15,142 bases of DNA. It comes from Bacteroidota bacterium. Its GTDB lineage: Bacteria > Bacteroidota > Bacteroidia > Flavobacteriales > Flavobacteriaceae. The notes below the pieces were generated by a model. It made no database searches. It worked only from the letters and a program-made list of their open reading frames with translations, and had not been told where the DNA came from. A program made the position numbers and the translations under genes. The stretch covers positions 1 through 15,142 of the forward strand of contig JAEWLD010000099.1 of NCBI GenBank assembly GCA_023393485.1, read 5' to 3'. Below are positions 13,242-15,142 of this stretch, piece after piece; position 1 is the stretch's first letter, and each line of letters begins with the position of its first letter.

Positions 13242-14825
13242 TTAAAATTTAAAGCTGACTCCGGTGTAGATGCCGAAGAGGAACGGCTTAAAGTTACCCG
13301 AGTCATTGCTGAATGTATTGAGTTGGTATTTGAACATCGGCTCAAGGTTGGCTTCGAACGACTTTAAGAAACTGTATTTGAATCCCATCCCGACGTTCGT
13401 ACTAAAGTGGACGCTGTTGAGGTTGTCTGCCTCGCCAATATTCATGTTCATGCCGGGCGAGAGCAGTGAAATCTCATTTCTGTTGAGAAACAACGTACTA
13501 AAACCGCCAACGACCGAAATGCCGAATTTCTTATCGATGAGTTGGTAAGCCATTTCAACCGGAACTTCAACATACCCGATTTTCTGGTTGAGTTCGCCTT
13601 TGTATTGGTTGCGCGTGCGGCCAAGCGTGGCGACTGCATTGTTTTCAGGCTCGTTGTCAACCTGGACAAATGAGCCGGCGAGATTCGGCTTGACGTTCTC
13701 GATCATCCGTGCATTCTCGGTCTGGAAAAACACGACATCGGTAGTATTGTATTCAAGATTGACGGCGTTGATGCCTGACTTGATCGTAAACTTTTTGCTT
13801 AGCGCATATTTGGCGCCAACGCCATAGGAAAGGCTTGGTGTGTAACTCTTTTTGTTGCCTTCGAAACGCGAATCGAGCGGCGAGCCTTGTGACACAGAAC
13901 TAAAATAAATAGGGGCAACATTTGAGGTGATTTGCCACCTATTTATTTTTTGTTCTCTGGAGGTAACACTTGTTTCTTTTTCATTCAACAATTCTTCCAA
14001 CGCGTTCGGTTCAACCGTAGCAACACCGGTTGAATCTTGCTTTACTTCAGCATTGCTTTGGGCAATGCCAATGTTTTGTGGTGTTTGTACTTCCAGTTTG
14101 TCATTTGTTTTTTGGCTGTTTTGGCGTGTAGTGTTCAAACCATTGGCCGGCAAAGAACCTTGGTTTGACGTTTTGTTTTTATTGTCAGCGATGCCTTGGT
14201 TAGGTGCAAGCTGCAATGATTTTTCAGGATTGGCATTTCCTGATTGCCCCGACGCTTTTCTGTCAGGCGCCGTGGCAAAAGCGTCGCCTGCAGAATTGGT
14301 AAGAGCGTTTTTGATCCCGCGACGGTCTGAGTGCCGTGGGTTCGGGTTGGTATTTAATTCTCTTTCATGTAACGACTTGTTTGGGTTTCCGCTACCAGCC
14401 GGCGACTCTACAACAGCATTTGCTGCGTTCGGCGACAATTTGTTGTTTTGCGGGGCGATTCCCTGAGGAGTTCCGCCATTCGGAGCCAAAACGTCCGAGT
14501 CCTGATTTTGTGGCTCGCCATTTTTGTTTCCGTTGTCCGGATTTTGATTTCCGGTATTGTTGTGATTTCCGTTTTGGTTGTTTTCTGTATTGACGACATC
14601 GTTTTCAGTGGTATCGCCCGAGTTCGAAAAGCGGTTGAAAATCAACAATCCAAGCAGCAGCAAAGCGGCCACACCGGCAAGTTTCCACCACAGCGGAATC
14701 ACGCGGCGCTTTTTCTTTTTATTGAGCGCGGCCTCGATGTTTTCCCACACTTTCTCATCGGGAGTGACTTCGAAATCCCTGAAGTTCTCCTGAAAAAGGC
14801 GGTCTATTTTCTTTTTCTCGCTCAT
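13242..14825 (-). CDS. Putative anti-sigma factor fused to an outer-membrane beta-barrel-like domain
   Basis: The protein has 527 residues and its ATG overlaps the stop of the sigma-factor gene (ATGA), so the two are translationally coupled. Residues 1-44 are charged and cytoplasmic-looking (LFQENFRDFEVTPDEKVWENI, then a KKKKRR stop-transfer cluster). A transmembrane helix lies at about 45-63. Residues 67-290 are a low-complexity linker rich in Asn, Gly, Pro, Gln and Ser. Residues 297-527 look like an outer-membrane beta-barrel, with alternating amphipathic strands (YGVGAKYALSKKFTIKSGI, YVEVPVEMAYQLI, FGIYTGVSFKF) and a C-terminal Phe typical of barrel proteins. Inferred role: the N-terminus holds the sigma factor and the barrel senses the envelope. 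There is no zinc-binding anti-sigma motif, so the anti-sigma call rests on layout and context. The gene ends at a bidirectional terminator. Confidence 0.75.
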   Translation of the reverse strand: MSEKKKIDRLFQENFRDFEVTPDEKVWENIEAALNKKKKRRVIPLWWKLAGVAALLLLGLLIFNRFSNSGDTTENDVVNTENNQNGNHNNTGNQNPDNGNKNGEPQNQDSDVLAPNGGTPQGIAPQNNKLSPNAANAVVESPAGSGNPNKSLHERELNTNPNPRHSDRRGIKNALTNSAGDAFATAPDRKASGQSGNANPEKSLQLAPNQGIADNKNKTSNQGSLPANGLNTTRQNSQKTNDKLEVQTPQNIGIAQSNAEVKQDSTGVATVEPNALEELLNEKETSVTSREQKINRWQITSNVAPIYFSSVSQGSPLDSRFEGNKKSYTPSLSYGVGAKYALSKKFTIKSGINAVNLEYNTTDVVFFQTENARMIENVKPNLAGSFVQVDNEPENNAVATLGRTRNQYKGELNQKIGYVEVPVEMAYQLIDKKFGISVVGGFSTLFLNRNEISLLSPGMNMNIGEADNLNSVHFSTNVGMGFKYSFLKSFEANLEPMFKYQLNTFSNDSGNFKPFLFGIYTGVSFKF

Positions 14826-15142
14826 CTTGCCGATGGTAAATTATTTTGTGCCGTATGGCTTTCTATTTTTTCTTTTAAAATCATCCTGGCGCGTGACAGG
14901 TTTGATTTTGAGGTTCCGGTTGAAATTTCAAGCATTTCCGCGATGTCGTTATGCGAATAGCCGTCAATTACATAAAGGTTAAATACGAGCCGGTAGCGAT
15001 CGGGCAATTCCTGGATGATTTTCATCAGGAAGTCAAGCGATACCGTTTGGTCGATCTCAACTTCAGGCTCATCACTGATATTTTCGGTCGTCAATTCCAA
15101 AAAGCTGACTTTTCGGTATTGTTGGAGAACGTTATTGATCAT
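14822..15142 (-). CDS. ECF-type RNA polymerase sigma factor, C-terminal part (5' end outside window)
   Basis: 106 residues are visible. The frame is open to the window edge, and the Met at the very edge is probably internal because ECF sigma factors are about 160-200 residues long. Region 4 is clear: ELPDRYRLVFNLYVIDGYSH followed by NDIAEMLEISTGTSKSNLSRARMILKEKI, a helix-turn-helix that reads the -35-type promoter element. The region 2 part that binds the -10 element is not in the window. ECF factors direct RNA polymerase to stress or envelope genes and are usually held inactive by a co-encoded anti-sigma factor, here the coupled downstream protein. Confidence 0.9.
   Translation of the reverse strand: MINNVLQQYRKVSFLELTTENISDEPEVEIDQTVSLDFLMKIIQELPDRYRLVFNLYVIDGYSHNDIAEMLEISTGTSKSNLSRARMILKEKIESHTAQNNLPSAR

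Noticed and set aside
13927..14466. A 179-codon + strand frame with hydrophobic stretches opposite the linker of the beta-barrel protein
   Set aside because: It is the complement of a low-complexity Asn/Gly/Pro-rich coding stretch, which yields Phe/Leu-rich antisense reading.
14448..14960. A 170-codon + strand frame spanning the sigma/anti-sigma junction
   Set aside because: Both - strand genes are recognisable and translationally coupled here. The + frame has no family features.

Overview
The window reads as a chromosomal segment from a member of the Flavobacteriaceae (Bacteroidota). Three things support this: TAnnTTTG-type -7 promoter elements, gene families typical of the group (DUF4292 lipoprotein, HU-CCDC81/SPOR protein, single-domain TrpS, sigma factor followed by an anti-sigma-like beta-barrel protein), and few Shine-Dalgarno sequences. 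Base composition looks mid-range by eye, higher than the AT-rich model Flavobacterium species; I did not compute it. Coding density is very high. No gap exceeds about 135 bp, and I see no tRNA, rRNA, CRISPR array or insertion sequence.

Left part (2-4104, + strand): a tight operon of envelope genes. It holds the 3' part of a sugar nucleotidyltransferase with a beta-helix tail, an exported TPR protein, a DUF4292 lipoprotein and an EnvC-like coiled-coil protein with a degenerate LytM domain. A strong bidirectional hairpin closes it. Next, on the - strand, come an acyl-CoA thioesterase (4181-4690) and an HU-like/SPOR membrane protein (4791-5738), separated by a hairpin terminator. The second of these diverges from dprA (5837-6931, +).

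Middle part (6924-11307): the most unusual region. A - strand pair encodes a small GrpE-like protein (9436-9723) and an 827-residue Hsp70/DnaK-like protein (6924-9407) with an extra domain between its ATPase and substrate-binding parts. Divergent from this pair is an unrecognised 492-residue single-pass membrane protein (9829-11307). No J-domain protein is visible. Both ends of the block overlap the 3' ends of housekeeping genes tail to tail: dprA by 8 bp and trpS by 4 bp. I propose these three genes form a specialised chaperone module, possibly serving or recruited by the membrane protein.

Right part: trpS (-) and a PlsC-type acyltransferase (+) are transcribed from back-to-back promoters, and plsC ends in a strong bidirectional terminator. 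The window closes with a - strand pair: an ECF sigma factor, cut by the window edge, translationally coupled to a protein with a cytoplasmic segment, one transmembrane helix, a roughly 230-residue low-complexity linker and a C-terminal outer-membrane beta-barrel-like domain. This second protein looks like an anti-sigma factor physically linked to an outer-membrane sensor.
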